Below, in pieces: positions 52,620-61,770 of a DNA stretch of 64,000 bases. Position 1 is the stretch's first letter; each line of letters opens with the position of its first letter. The translations under genes and the position numbers were made by a program. This stretch comes from Candidatus Planktophila sp. (GTDB taxonomy: Bacteria; Actinomycetota; Actinomycetes; Nanopelagicales; Nanopelagicaceae): positions 1-64,000 of the forward strand of contig JAIOWZ010000003.1 of assembly GCA_021741905.1 (NCBI GenBank), in the 5' to 3' direction. Under the pieces are notes generated by a model that was not told where the DNA came from, ran no database searches, and saw only the letters and a list, made by a program, of their open reading frames with translations.

Positions 52620-53050
52620 GAAGTAATCACATCGCAATGAGCCTTGTAATTAATGCGCCAATTGAAAGAGTGTGGGCAGCTCTTGCAGATTGGGAGTCCC
52701 AAGGTGATTGGATGTTGCAAACCAGAGTCGAAGTCACATCACAGATTCGTGACGGCGTTGGAACATCTATTTCTGCCTTCACGGGGATCGGTAAACTCGG
52801 AGTAATGGACCATATGGTTGTTACTTCGTGGCAACCACCACACATCTGCGATGTATTGCATACAGGGAAAATCATCAAGGGAACCGGGCGATTTGAATTA
52901 GTTGCAATCAATGCAGATGCAACGCGATTTGATTGGTCAGAAGAGATTCTGGCTCCACGAGTCATATTCCTACTTATTGCACCTGGCCTATACGCTGGCG
53001 TGCGTATTTCACTGATGAAGCTTGGCCGCCATTTGCGTCATAGAAAGTAA
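52616..53050 (+). CDS. SRPBCC family protein (polyketide cyclase-like)
   Basis: MSLVINAPIERVWAALADWESQGDWM; ATGA overlap with LOG gene. Confidence 0.8.
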   Translation: MRSNHIAMSLVINAPIERVWAALADWESQGDWMLQTRVEVTSQIRDGVGTSISAFTGIGKLGVMDHMVVTSWQPPHICDVLHTGKIIKGTGRFELVAINADATRFDWSEEILAPRVIFLLIAPGLYAGVRISLMKLGRHLRHRK

Positions 53051-53073
53051 GTTAAACGAAGTAAACTAAGCCA

Positions 53074-53268
53074 ATGGGCAAGCAATCGCAGACTCTGGCA
53101 GATGCGCTTGCCTCCTTGCCCGATGAAGAGCGCATCATCTTGACGATGCACTATCTCAGATCAATGTCGGCAGCCGAGATAGCATCGATGCTAGGGGTGC
53201 CAGAGCGCTCTGCAGAAGCAATCATCAAGCAAGGCAAGGCCAGATTGAGCGCAATTTTGGGTATTTAA
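53074..53268 (+). CDS. Stand-alone sigma-70 region 4-like HTH protein (64 aa)
   Basis: ALASLPDEERIILTMHYLRSMSAAEIASMLGVPERSAEAIIKQGKARL; TAAACT 6 nt before ATG. Confidence 0.75.
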   Translation: MGKQSQTLADALASLPDEERIILTMHYLRSMSAAEIASMLGVPERSAEAIIKQGKARLSAILGI

Positions 53269-53362
53269 GGCCAATATTCGATTTCGCACAACGGTGCATA
53301 GTGCGAGATACTTACCCCCTTGCTTTAAAAAGAGTTTTTCAACCGATTAGAGGAGTCCCCAT

Positions 53363-53542
53363 ATGGCAGCCATGAAACCCCGCACTGGTGATGGTCCAAT
53401 GGAGGTCACAAAAGAAGCTCGCTCTTTGGTTATGCGAATCCCTCTAGAAGGTGGCGGCCGCTTAGTCGTTGAAATGAACGCCGAAGAAGCCAACAACCTC
53501 AGTGCCGCCTTACACGCCGCAGTCGCACTAGTTAAGAAGTAA
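53363..53542 (+). CDS. DUF3117 domain-containing protein (59 aa; below ORF-track cutoff)
   Basis: MAAMKPRTGDGPMEVTKEARSLVMRIPLEGGGRLVVEMNAEEANNLSAALHAAVALVKK; SD GAGGAG. Confidence 0.93.
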   Translation: MAAMKPRTGDGPMEVTKEARSLVMRIPLEGGGRLVVEMNAEEANNLSAALHAAVALVKK

Positions 53543-53573
53543 TTCCTTTTCCAAGGCACTAGCCTTACCAATC

Positions 53574-55052
53574 ATGTCAGCATTACCAATCGCCGCTCCG
53601 CTAGAAATAAAAGCGGCTTCATCGGCTAACTCAATTGCAGTCGGGTTTACTAAAAATCCTGATGATTCATTTGCATTCGTGGGACCGCTAATTGCAGATA
53701 TTGAAAAAGTTTTCGGGTTAAACCTTGTAGACGAACTAACATTTTTTGGTCCAACAGCAAAAGCTGGTGAAATTTTCGAGATTCCAGTCAGCGCAACTGA
53801 ATCCCCAACTGATCGAATCTTCCTAGTTGGAGTTGGAGATCAAAGTGGTTCTGCCCTTCGAGCCGCTGGTGCATCTGTTGGGCGCAAAGTACGGGGAAAG
53901 AATCTGACTGTCTATTCTGCTTGTGCAGTGAAAGAAGTCAAAGCACATGCGATTTCAATGTCGCTAGGTGCTTGGGTATGGAACTTAAAGACAGATAAGA
54001 AAAAAGAAGTGCCGCAGTTGTTAATTGGAAGCAAAGATAAGAAGGAAGTAGAAGATGCAGCAGCAATTGCACAGGCAATGTGCCGCGCTCGCGATTTAGT
54101 CCACACACCGGCAAACATCAAAACTCCTGCGTGGATGGGAAAGCAAGCTGAGTCATTCGCAAAGGGAACTAGCCTTAAAGTTAAAGTTTATGCAGGTGCT
54201 GAACTCAAAGAGTTTGGTGGATTGAAGGCTGTTGGTGGATCATCGCCAAAGCCTGGCCCACGCATGATTGAGGTCTCATACCAACCAAAATCAAGTAAGA
54301 AGTCAATGAAGGCATTGCCCCATATTGTGTTAGTTGGCAAAGGCATCACCTTTGATACAGGCGGCATTTCACTAAAGCGCCCATATGACACGATGATGGC
54401 GATGAAAAGTGACATGGCTGGATCTGCTGCAATTCTTGCGACATTGACCGCGCTGGAACAATTACAACCAAATGTTCGAGTAACTGCATTGATGATGATG
54501 GCTGAAAACGCCATTTCTGGCACCGCACAACGCCCAAGTGATGTCATTAAACATTACGGTGGAACAACGGTAGAGGTAATCAATACAGACGCAGAAGGTC
54601 GTTTAGTATTGGCAGACGGTCTTGCATTTGCAGATTTAAATTTAGATCCTGATTACTTAGTAGATATTGCAACACTTACAGGTGCGGCAACTCTTGGACT
54701 TGGTCGTCAATATGCTGCGATGTATACCCGCGATAAGGTTCTAGCTGCGCAGCTATCAAAGGCTGGCGAAGCATCTGGTGATCGCGTTTGGCATATGCCA
54801 CTTGTTGATGATTATAAAGATTCCCTAGGTAGTGATATTGCAGATTTCAATCACAACGCTAGCAAGCGAAAGTACTCTGCAGGCTCTGTGACCGCAGCAT
54901 TGTTCCTCGAAAACTTTGTAGGAACTCGTCGTTGGGTTCATTTAGATATTGCAGGAACTGCGCGCAGCGAGGTTGATGCCGGGGAGAATTCAAAAGGTGG
55001 GACAGGATTTGGTGTTCGCTTGCTGACCGAATGGATCACTTCACTGTCATGA
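53574..55052 (+). CDS. pepA: Leucyl aminopeptidase (M17)
   Basis: VGKGITFDTGGISLKRP, MKSDMAGSAAILA, NTDAEGRLVLADGLAFA. Confidence 0.95.
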   Translation: MSALPIAAPLEIKAASSANSIAVGFTKNPDDSFAFVGPLIADIEKVFGLNLVDELTFFGPTAKAGEIFEIPVSATESPTDRIFLVGVGDQSGSALRAAGASVGRKVRGKNLTVYSACAVKEVKAHAISMSLGAWVWNLKTDKKKEVPQLLIGSKDKKEVEDAAAIAQAMCRARDLVHTPANIKTPAWMGKQAESFAKGTSLKVKVYAGAELKEFGGLKAVGGSSPKPGPRMIEVSYQPKSSKKSMKALPHIVLVGKGITFDTGGISLKRPYDTMMAMKSDMAGSAAILATLTALEQLQPNVRVTALMMMAENAISGTAQRPSDVIKHYGGTTVEVINTDAEGRLVLADGLAFADLNLDPDYLVDIATLTGAATLGLGRQYAAMYTRDKVLAAQLSKAGEASGDRVWHMPLVDDYKDSLGSDIADFNHNASKRKYSAGSVTAALFLENFVGTRRWVHLDIAGTARSEVDAGENSKGGTGFGVRLLTEWITSLS

Positions 55053-55675
55053 AAATAGATCCACATACTTTTGCTGAGGGATTTATTCCCGAAGATTTCT
55101 TTAAATCTCAGGCTCGCGCCCGTGGTGTTGAGCTTGGAACTACTGACACAACTTCTGGCTCTGGTGCTTTTCTGCGATACTTGGCATTTACCTTAAAAGC
55201 ACAATCAGTCGTTGAAGTAGGAACAGGTTCAGGAGTTGGATCTTTGTGGTTGCTCGATGGAATGTTAGAAAGTGGAACTCTCACCTCAATTGATGACGAG
55301 ATGGAACATACTCAAATTGCAAAGTTGGCATTTTCTGAGGCTGACATTGCACAAGCACGTTATCGCTTAATCACCAACACAGTCGTGGATGTGATTTCAA
55401 AGTTAACTGATCGTGCTTATGACTTAGTTGTATTGCGACATAACCCTGAGGATCTCAGCTATGTAATTGGCGAGGCCCACCGCATTTTGCGAAGTGGCGG
55501 AGCGCTAGTGATTGATAATTACTATGGCGCAGGCAAAGTCAGCGATGCAGCGCAAAGGGACCCAAAAACTGTCGCATTGCGCGATGCTGGGAAGATTATT
55601 AAGAATGACTCTGAGCATTGGGTGAGCTCATTGATTCCAATAGGTGATGGCTTACTTATAGCCACCAAGGTGTGA
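55049..55675 (+). CDS. O-methyltransferase (class I SAM-dependent)
   Basis: SVVEVGTGSGVGSLWLLDGM, YDLVVLRHNPEDLSYVIGEAHRILRSGGALVIDNYYGAGKV; likely ATGA start at 55049. Confidence 0.88.
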   Translation: MKIDPHTFAEGFIPEDFFKSQARARGVELGTTDTTSGSGAFLRYLAFTLKAQSVVEVGTGSGVGSLWLLDGMLESGTLTSIDDEMEHTQIAKLAFSEADIAQARYRLITNTVVDVISKLTDRAYDLVVLRHNPEDLSYVIGEAHRILRSGGALVIDNYYGAGKVSDAAQRDPKTVALRDAGKIIKNDSEHWVSSLIPIGDGLLIATKV

Positions 55676-55685
55676 AGATACTGAC

Positions 55686-56810
55686 ATGATATTTCCGCGA
55701 GTTAAGAATCCTAACCCTGCATCCGGTGCATGGTGGCAGGCTCCAGCACCTTCAAAGAGTGCAAAAGGAAATCTTGTTTTAATTGCACTACTTGCCGGAT
55801 CTCTTGGTGGCTTCTTAGGTGTCAATGCCGCTGGAGGTTCGTTATTTCGCGAAGTTAACTTGGTGTCATCGACTAGCACTATTGAGCGTGCGCCTGATTC
55901 CGTGGCCGGAATTGCACAAAGAGTGTTGCCTTCAGTAGTTTCAATAAATACACGCACACTTAATAGTGGTGGATCCGGATCCGGCTTTGTCATTGACAGC
56001 AATGGATACATCCTGACAAATAACCATGTGATTAGTGATGCGGTAATAAGTGGTGGCAAAATTCAAGTTACTCTCAATGATGGCACTACCTACACTGGCA
56101 AAGTAATCGGCCGCGATGCATCATTTGATTTGGCTGTTCTAAAAATTGATGCAATTGGTTTAAAGGCTTTGCAATTTGGTGATAGTGACAAAATCGCGGT
56201 GGGAGATGCAGTTATAGCGATCGGATCTCCACTTGGACTATCTGGCACTGTTACTACAGGAATTATTAGTGCAAAAGATCGAGCAGTAACCACAGGAGAC
56301 TCGAGAACTGAAAGCTCATTCATTAATGCACTTCAGACTGACGCGGCAATTAATCCAGGCAACTCGGGGGGCCCATTAGTTGATTCGACTGGCGCAGTAA
56401 TTGGAATTAACTCTGCAATCGCTTCACTCGGCACAACTTCGCAAGCAGGTTCAATTGGATTAGGTTTTGCAATCCCAATTAATCAGGGCCGCAAGATTGC
56501 CGATCAGTTAATTAAGTACGGGGTTGCAACATATCCAGTTGTGGGAATCTCGTTGGATGTGAATTACATGGGCGTTGGTGCTCAGATTTCTACATCCGGC
56601 ACCGGGATTTTGCCCGGGAGTCCAGCACAAAAGGCCGGCCTCAAAGCCGGCGATGTCATTATCGAGTTTGATGGTAAGAAGATTAATTCTCCAGAAGAGT
56701 TGATAGTTTCAGTTCGATCCAAGAATGTAGGGGATCGCGTAACCCTTGTTTTTGTGCGTGATGGAGTAGAGAAATCAGTTACTTTGAATCTGATCGCAGC
56801 TAAGAAGTAA
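55686..56810 (+). CDS. htrA: Membrane-anchored trypsin-like serine protease (HtrA/DegP) with PDZ domain
   Basis: YILTNNHVISDAV, DASFDLAVLKID, INPGNSGGPLVDSTGAVIG, PDZ GSPAQKAGLKAGDVI. Confidence 0.94.
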   Translation: MIFPRVKNPNPASGAWWQAPAPSKSAKGNLVLIALLAGSLGGFLGVNAAGGSLFREVNLVSSTSTIERAPDSVAGIAQRVLPSVVSINTRTLNSGGSGSGFVIDSNGYILTNNHVISDAVISGGKIQVTLNDGTTYTGKVIGRDASFDLAVLKIDAIGLKALQFGDSDKIAVGDAVIAIGSPLGLSGTVTTGIISAKDRAVTTGDSRTESSFINALQTDAAINPGNSGGPLVDSTGAVIGINSAIASLGTTSQAGSIGLGFAIPINQGRKIADQLIKYGVATYPVVGISLDVNYMGVGAQISTSGTGILPGSPAQKAGLKAGDVIIEFDGKKINSPEELIVSVRSKNVGDRVTLVFVRDGVEKSVTLNLIAAKK

Positions 56811-56828
56811 GTGGCGTAGGCTAACGAC

Positions 56829-57137
56829 ATGCCCTTTGACTTCGGTGCCGGCGAAATTTTTGGCCTTGCAATTTTGGCCATGCTGTTAGTTGGCCCTGAA
56901 CGTTTGCCGAAATTAGCTGTTGAGGCCGCACAATTGGTAAAGAAAATGCGTGGATTAGCCACTACGGCCACCGCCGAACTTCGCGAAAACTTAGGACCTG
57001 GCTTTGAAGATTTGCAGCCCAAAGATTTAAATCCAAAGACTTTTCTAAAAAAGCAGGTTTCAGATTTACTCGATGAGGAAAAACCCAAACCTAAGGTGAA
57101 TCGCCCAGTAGCGATGATAGATCCAGATCTCCTATGA
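56829..57137 (+). CDS. tatB: Sec-independent protein translocase TatB-like
   Basis: GAGEIFGLAILAMLLVGPERLPKLAVEAAQLVKKMR. Confidence 0.88.
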   Translation: MPFDFGAGEIFGLAILAMLLVGPERLPKLAVEAAQLVKKMRGLATTATAELRENLGPGFEDLQPKDLNPKTFLKKQVSDLLDEEKPKPKVNRPVAMIDPDLL

Positions 57138-58255
57138 ACTTAATCGAACAGATTACGGATGCTTTAAGTAAGGTTCAAGATCCTGAACTTCGTCATCCCA
57201 TCACTGATTTAGGAATGGTTGAAGCGCTGCAGGAAAATAGCGGTGCTGTAACTGTCACTATTTTGCTTACTATTTCTGCTTGTCCGATGCAAGATCGATT
57301 GCGCACAGATGTTACTACTGCAATTACTTCGATAGAAGGCGTTACTTCAGTTGACTTAACTTTTGGGGTAATGACAGAAGAACAACGAAACAATGTAAAA
57401 AAGATTGTTCGTGGAGGACGCGAGAAATTTATTCCATTTGCACAACCCGATTCATTGACTCGCGTTATCGGAATTGCTTCTGGAAAAGGCGGAGTTGGAA
57501 AATCTTCGGTCACAGCAAACCTTGCAGTTGCGGCAGCCAAAAGAGGTTTGAATGTTGGAATTTTAGATGCTGATGTTTACGGTCACTCGATTCCTCGGTT
57601 AATGGGTTTGATGGGACAGCGCCCAACTGCAATTGATCAAATGTTTATCCCGCTTGAGTCCTACGGTGTAAAGACCGTTTCTATGGAGATGTTCAAGCCT
57701 GAACGATCTGATCCTGTCGCATACCGCGGGCCATTGCTCCACCGCGTCCTGGAACAACTGTTATCTGATGCCTACTGGGGCGATCTTGATCTTTTATTGA
57801 TCGATCTTCCACCAGGAACTGGAGATTTAGCTATTTCACTGGGTCAGTTAATTCCAAACTCTGAGATTGTTGTCGTCACTACTCCACAAATTGCTGCAGC
57901 CGAAGTTGCTGAGCGCGCAGGACGTATCGCCCATCAAATTCATCAACATGTTATTGGTGTCATTGAAAACATGTCTCAATTTCCTTGCCCATCGTGCGGT
58001 GAACCAATGTCACTCTTTGGCGAAGGCGGAGGAGAGGAAACATCTCGTCGCCTTTCTCAGTTAGTAGGCAGTGATGTTCCGTTACTGGGAAAGATTCCAT
58101 TTAGCCCAGCATTGCGAACTGGAGGAGATGAGGGAGCGCCGGTAGTCGAGGCCGATCCAACTTCTGTAGCGGCTCTTGCGCTCTTTGATGTAGCAGAAAA
58201 GATTATGAAACGAAGTAAATCTTTACTCGGAGTCCGATTGGGTATCTCTACGTAA
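57134..58255 (+). CDS. mrp: Mrp/NBP35 family Fe-S cluster carrier ATPase (MIP18-like N-terminus)
   Basis: GIASGKGGVGKSSVTANLAVAAAKRG, DLPPGTGDLAISLGQ, FPCPSCGEPMSLFGEGGGE. Confidence 0.95.
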   Translation: MNLIEQITDALSKVQDPELRHPITDLGMVEALQENSGAVTVTILLTISACPMQDRLRTDVTTAITSIEGVTSVDLTFGVMTEEQRNNVKKIVRGGREKFIPFAQPDSLTRVIGIASGKGGVGKSSVTANLAVAAAKRGLNVGILDADVYGHSIPRLMGLMGQRPTAIDQMFIPLESYGVKTVSMEMFKPERSDPVAYRGPLLHRVLEQLLSDAYWGDLDLLLIDLPPGTGDLAISLGQLIPNSEIVVVTTPQIAAAEVAERAGRIAHQIHQHVIGVIENMSQFPCPSCGEPMSLFGEGGGEETSRRLSQLVGSDVPLLGKIPFSPALRTGGDEGAPVVEADPTSVAALALFDVAEKIMKRSKSLLGVRLGIST

Positions 58256-58720
58256 CTCTTTTGCAAGTTCATCCACTAAATCCGCAAGTTCACTGCGCAT
58301 AAAGTCGCGAGTGGCAACCTCACCTAAAGAGTTGCGCAGCGCTGCTAGTTCACGAGTTAGATACTCGGTATCAGCGATCGAACGTTCGTTCTGGTCGCGA
58401 TCTTGATTAAGTTGAATACGATCTCGATCGGCCTGGCGATTTTGGGCTAGAAGAATTAGTGGTGCAGCATAGGAAGCTTGCAATGAAAGGATCAATGTTA
58501 AGAAAATGAATGGGTAATCATCAAAACGAAGATCAACTGGTGCGACAAAGTTCCACACAACCCAAAACAGAACAAAGAATGTCATGTATACGAGAAAGCG
58601 TGCCGTACCTAAAAAGCGCGCAAAACGCTCTGACAAGCGACCAAAAGCTTCTGGATCGAAATTAGGGCGTAGCGAACGACGAGTCTCACGTGGAGTATCT
58701 AGTCCATTTGTCCGTGCCAT
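58223..58720 (-). CDS. DUF1003 domain-containing membrane protein
   Basis: LRFDDYPFIFLTLILSLQASYAAPLILLAQNRQADRDR. Confidence 0.92.
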   Translation of the reverse strand: MARTNGLDTPRETRRSLRPNFDPEAFGRLSERFARFLGTARFLVYMTFFVLFWVVWNFVAPVDLRFDDYPFIFLTLILSLQASYAAPLILLAQNRQADRDRIQLNQDRDQNERSIADTEYLTRELAALRNSLGEVATRDFMRSELADLVDELAKELRRDTQSDSE

Positions 58721-58732
58721 TTTTTGACCTCC

Positions 58733-60010
58733 TTACAATGTTTCTGACTTGAAAGTTACTGGTGACTTTTCTCTGTGATCATGTCGCCAATTTTCAGGTA
58801 ATAAGTGATCGAGCACGTCATCAACTGTGACCGCCCCAAGTAAACGCTCATTGACATCTACTACTGGCAAGGAAAGCATGTTGTAACTAGCCAAATACGA
58901 GGAAACTTCATGCAAAGTTGAATCTGGGTTAACGCCCTTTGCATCGTTATCAACGATTGAACCTAACAATGTTGCAGGCGGTTCGCGTAGCAAACGCTGG
59001 TAATGAACAACTCCAATAAAGCGGCCGGTAGGCGTTTCAACAGGTTGACGACAAATATAGATTTGCGAAGCAAGAGCAGGTGAAATTTCTTTTTGGCGGA
59101 CCGCAGCTAATGCATCTGCAACTGTTGAATCGGCGGTTAGAACAATTGGTTCAGTCGTCATCATTCCACCTGCTGAATAATCTTCGTAGTTCATCAAACG
59201 CAAAACATCTTCTGCATCCTCAGGCTCCATTAATTCTAGAAGCGCATTGGCTCGCTCTTCGCCTATCTCTCGAAGTAAGTCGGCAGCATCATCTGGATCC
59301 ATTTCACCCAGTACATCTGCAGCGCGTTCACCTTCAAGTTCGGCTAACAGGGCAACTCGATCTGTCTCATCCATCTCTTCAAGCACATCGGCAAGGCGTT
59401 CATCATCAAGTGCGATTGCAACTTCGACACGACGTTTAGGTGCAAGGTCTTGCAATACAGCTGCAAGGTCAGCAGCGCGTAGGTTGGCAAGTGTTGTCAT
59501 CAGATTTGCGACACCTTGATTTTGTTCGGTCGTTGCAAAACCTGTGACTTCTTCCCAGGCAACAGTCGATGTGGCACCTTTGCGGCGTAAGCCTCGACCA
59601 CGACGCATGATATGAACGCGGTTGATGAACCAATCACCTGTTCGCGTTTCTTCCATCCCCATGTCTTCGACAACAACGGCTTCACCAGATTCAATTAATG
59701 TAATTGAACGATCTAGCATTTCTCCAAGAACCAGCACTTCACCTGGACGTGTATCGAAACGGCGCATGTTGAGTAATCCAGTGATTACAACCGCACCACT
59801 TTCAATAGAAGTTACTCGGGTAATCGGCACAAAGACTCGACGGCGCAATGGCACTTCAACAACTAGTCCAAGAATTCTCGGTGGTTGATTAGTCGAACGA
59901 AGGGTCGCGACAGCATCTCGCACCTTTCCTACGGGATCACCATTTGGGTCAAAGACCGCGGTACCTGCAAGACGGGCGAGAAATACTCGGTTTAAGAGAT
60001 TGCCGCTCAT
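58733..60010 (-). CDS. PRC-barrel / MgtE N-terminal / CBS domain protein without MgtE membrane domain
   Basis: LADVLEEMDETDRVALLAELEGERAADVLGEMDPDDAADLLREI; CBS segments; start ATG 60010. Confidence 0.88.
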   Translation of the reverse strand: MSGNLLNRVFLARLAGTAVFDPNGDPVGKVRDAVATLRSTNQPPRILGLVVEVPLRRRVFVPITRVTSIESGAVVITGLLNMRRFDTRPGEVLVLGEMLDRSITLIESGEAVVVEDMGMEETRTGDWFINRVHIMRRGRGLRRKGATSTVAWEEVTGFATTEQNQGVANLMTTLANLRAADLAAVLQDLAPKRRVEVAIALDDERLADVLEEMDETDRVALLAELEGERAADVLGEMDPDDAADLLREIGEERANALLELMEPEDAEDVLRLMNYEDYSAGGMMTTEPIVLTADSTVADALAAVRQKEISPALASQIYICRQPVETPTGRFIGVVHYQRLLREPPATLLGSIVDNDAKGVNPDSTLHEVSSYLASYNMLSLPVVDVNERLLGAVTVDDVLDHLLPENWRHDHREKSPVTFKSETL

Positions 60011-60016
60011 GGGATA

Positions 60017-60026
60017 AGGGTACCTT
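60017..60026. promoter_or_regulatory. Overlapping divergent -10-like elements: TACCCT (-, 60022-60017) for the MgtE-N/CBS gene and TACCTT (+, 60021-60026) for the EamA gene
   Basis: AGGGTACCTT in a 22-bp gap; both spacers 6 nt. Confidence 0.55.
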
Positions 60027-60032
60027 TCTCTT

Positions 60033-60932
60033 ATGAGCACTGGCGAATCATTAAATATTGATCAACACACAGCCATGCCTGCACGACCAGATTTGATTCG
60101 TTTAGGAATCGGAATCATTGGAATTGGAACATCTGGTCCATTAATCGCGATGAGCACGATGCCTGTACTGACATTGATCTTTTGGAGAAATCTTGGCGGA
60201 TCACTACTGACTTTGCCCTTTGCATTGCGCCATTCCCGTGACAAAGCTGGCATGAAGTGGGCAGTAATTGCCGGAGTCGTATTAGCACTTCACTTTGTTG
60301 GATTCTTCTTAGCAATGAGAATGACAACAGTTGCGGCCGGAACTGCCTTAGTTGCGCTGCAACCTATTTTTGCTGCTCTGTTTGTAAAGCTTTCAGGTGG
60401 TCATATTCCATCAACGGCCTGGCTTGGAATGATTGTTAGTTTTGTTGGTGTTGTGCTTGTTTCAGGTGTGGATCTTCAAATTTCAGTCAAGTCATTTTTA
60501 GGAGACCTTGCTGCTCTTATTTCTGCAGCACTTGCAGCTGCATACATAATTGCGGGTTCAAAAGCGCAAAGAACTCTTGAAACCACAACCTATACAACTA
60601 TTTGCTATTTCGTGTGTTCGATAACTGCACTGCCGATGGCATTGATTGCAGGAAATCAGATATTTTCTTTTAGTGCAAAGGAGTGGTGGATTCTTTTGGG
60701 TCTCATTCTCGGAGCACAACTGCTAGGCCATTCAATGTTTAATTCAGTTTTAAAGCGAGTTTCTCCAGCAATTGTTTCCCTCATTGTTTTCTTTGAAGTT
60801 CCAGTCAGCGCTATCCTTGCAGCATGGTGGCTAGATCAACGACCTCCACTCGGAATCATTCCAGGCATAGTGTTGATCTTGGCAGGTTGCATATTGTTGG
60901 TAACACGCACGCGAGGATCTTCCAATGATTGA
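60033..60932 (+). CDS. EamA/DMT family transporter
   Basis: Multiple hydrophobic TM segments; FWRNLGGSLLTLPF, TVAAGTALVALQPIFAALF, VPVSAILAAWWLDQRPPL. Confidence 0.88.
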   Translation: MSTGESLNIDQHTAMPARPDLIRLGIGIIGIGTSGPLIAMSTMPVLTLIFWRNLGGSLLTLPFALRHSRDKAGMKWAVIAGVVLALHFVGFFLAMRMTTVAAGTALVALQPIFAALFVKLSGGHIPSTAWLGMIVSFVGVVLVSGVDLQISVKSFLGDLAALISAALAAAYIIAGSKAQRTLETTTYTTICYFVCSITALPMALIAGNQIFSFSAKEWWILLGLILGAQLLGHSMFNSVLKRVSPAIVSLIVFFEVPVSAILAAWWLDQRPPLGIIPGIVLILAGCILLVTRTRGSSND

Positions 60933-61770
60933 TCTGCACACACATACAACTTGTAGTGACGGCACTGACTCGCCCCGCGAACTTGTAAACAAGGCAATTG
61001 TTCAAGGCTTAGAGGTATTAGGAATTTCAGATCATGACACGACATCGGGCTGGGAAGAGGCAACGCACTCTTTGCGAGGTTCTCTGCAGTTGGCATTAGG
61101 TGCAGAAATTTCCTGTCTAACCAATGATGGAATAAGTGTTCACATGTTGGGTTTGCTCTTTGATCCCCTGCATGAAGAGATGCAGCAAGTACTTGAGGAA
61201 ACCAGAGATGGCAGGCTACCTCGCATGCGAAAAATGATTGAAAAAATGCGAGCAGAAGGCATGGATATTTCAATAGAGGATGTTGAAAAAGTAATGCCAA
61301 GTGGCGCAACAATGGGCAGACCACACTTGGCAGATGCACTGGTCTCAAAGAAGATTGTGAAGTCACGAGATGAAGCATTTATAGATTTACTTCACAATGA
61401 TTCACGTTTTTATGTTTCACACGCTGCACCGACGCCTGTAGAAGCTATAGCCCTTATCCGTAGGGCAGGGGGAGTTTCGGTGATTGCACATCCGTTTGCC
61501 TCACACAGAGGACAGATATTGAAGCCAGAGGATTTTTCAGATTTAGTCTCTGCTGGACTAAATGGGATAGAAGTAGATCACCGAGACCAAAACCCTGATG
61601 AACGTGCAATGTTGCGCGTGATTGCACTCGAACTAGATCTCGTTATGACTGGAAGCAGTGATTACCACGGTACTGGAAAGCTCAATTCATTAGCAGAAAA
61701 CCACACAAGTAGGGAACAATGGCAAAAGTTAGAAGCACAAGCAGATGCACGAAGGGTGGTTAACGCATGA
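60925..61770 (+). CDS. PHP domain-containing phosphoesterase
   Basis: MIDLHTHTTCSDGTDSPRELV, ISDHDTTSGW, VIAHPFASHRG, GSSDYHGTGK. Confidence 0.93.
   Translation: MIDLHTHTTCSDGTDSPRELVNKAIVQGLEVLGISDHDTTSGWEEATHSLRGSLQLALGAEISCLTNDGISVHMLGLLFDPLHEEMQQVLEETRDGRLPRMRKMIEKMRAEGMDISIEDVEKVMPSGATMGRPHLADALVSKKIVKSRDEAFIDLLHNDSRFYVSHAAPTPVEAIALIRRAGGVSVIAHPFASHRGQILKPEDFSDLVSAGLNGIEVDHRDQNPDERAMLRVIALELDLVMTGSSDYHGTGKLNSLAENHTSREQWQKLEAQADARRVVNA

Noticed and set aside
56582-57088. 168-aa minus-strand ORF across htrA/tatB
   Set aside because: Antisense to two conserved genes; no recognisable motif.
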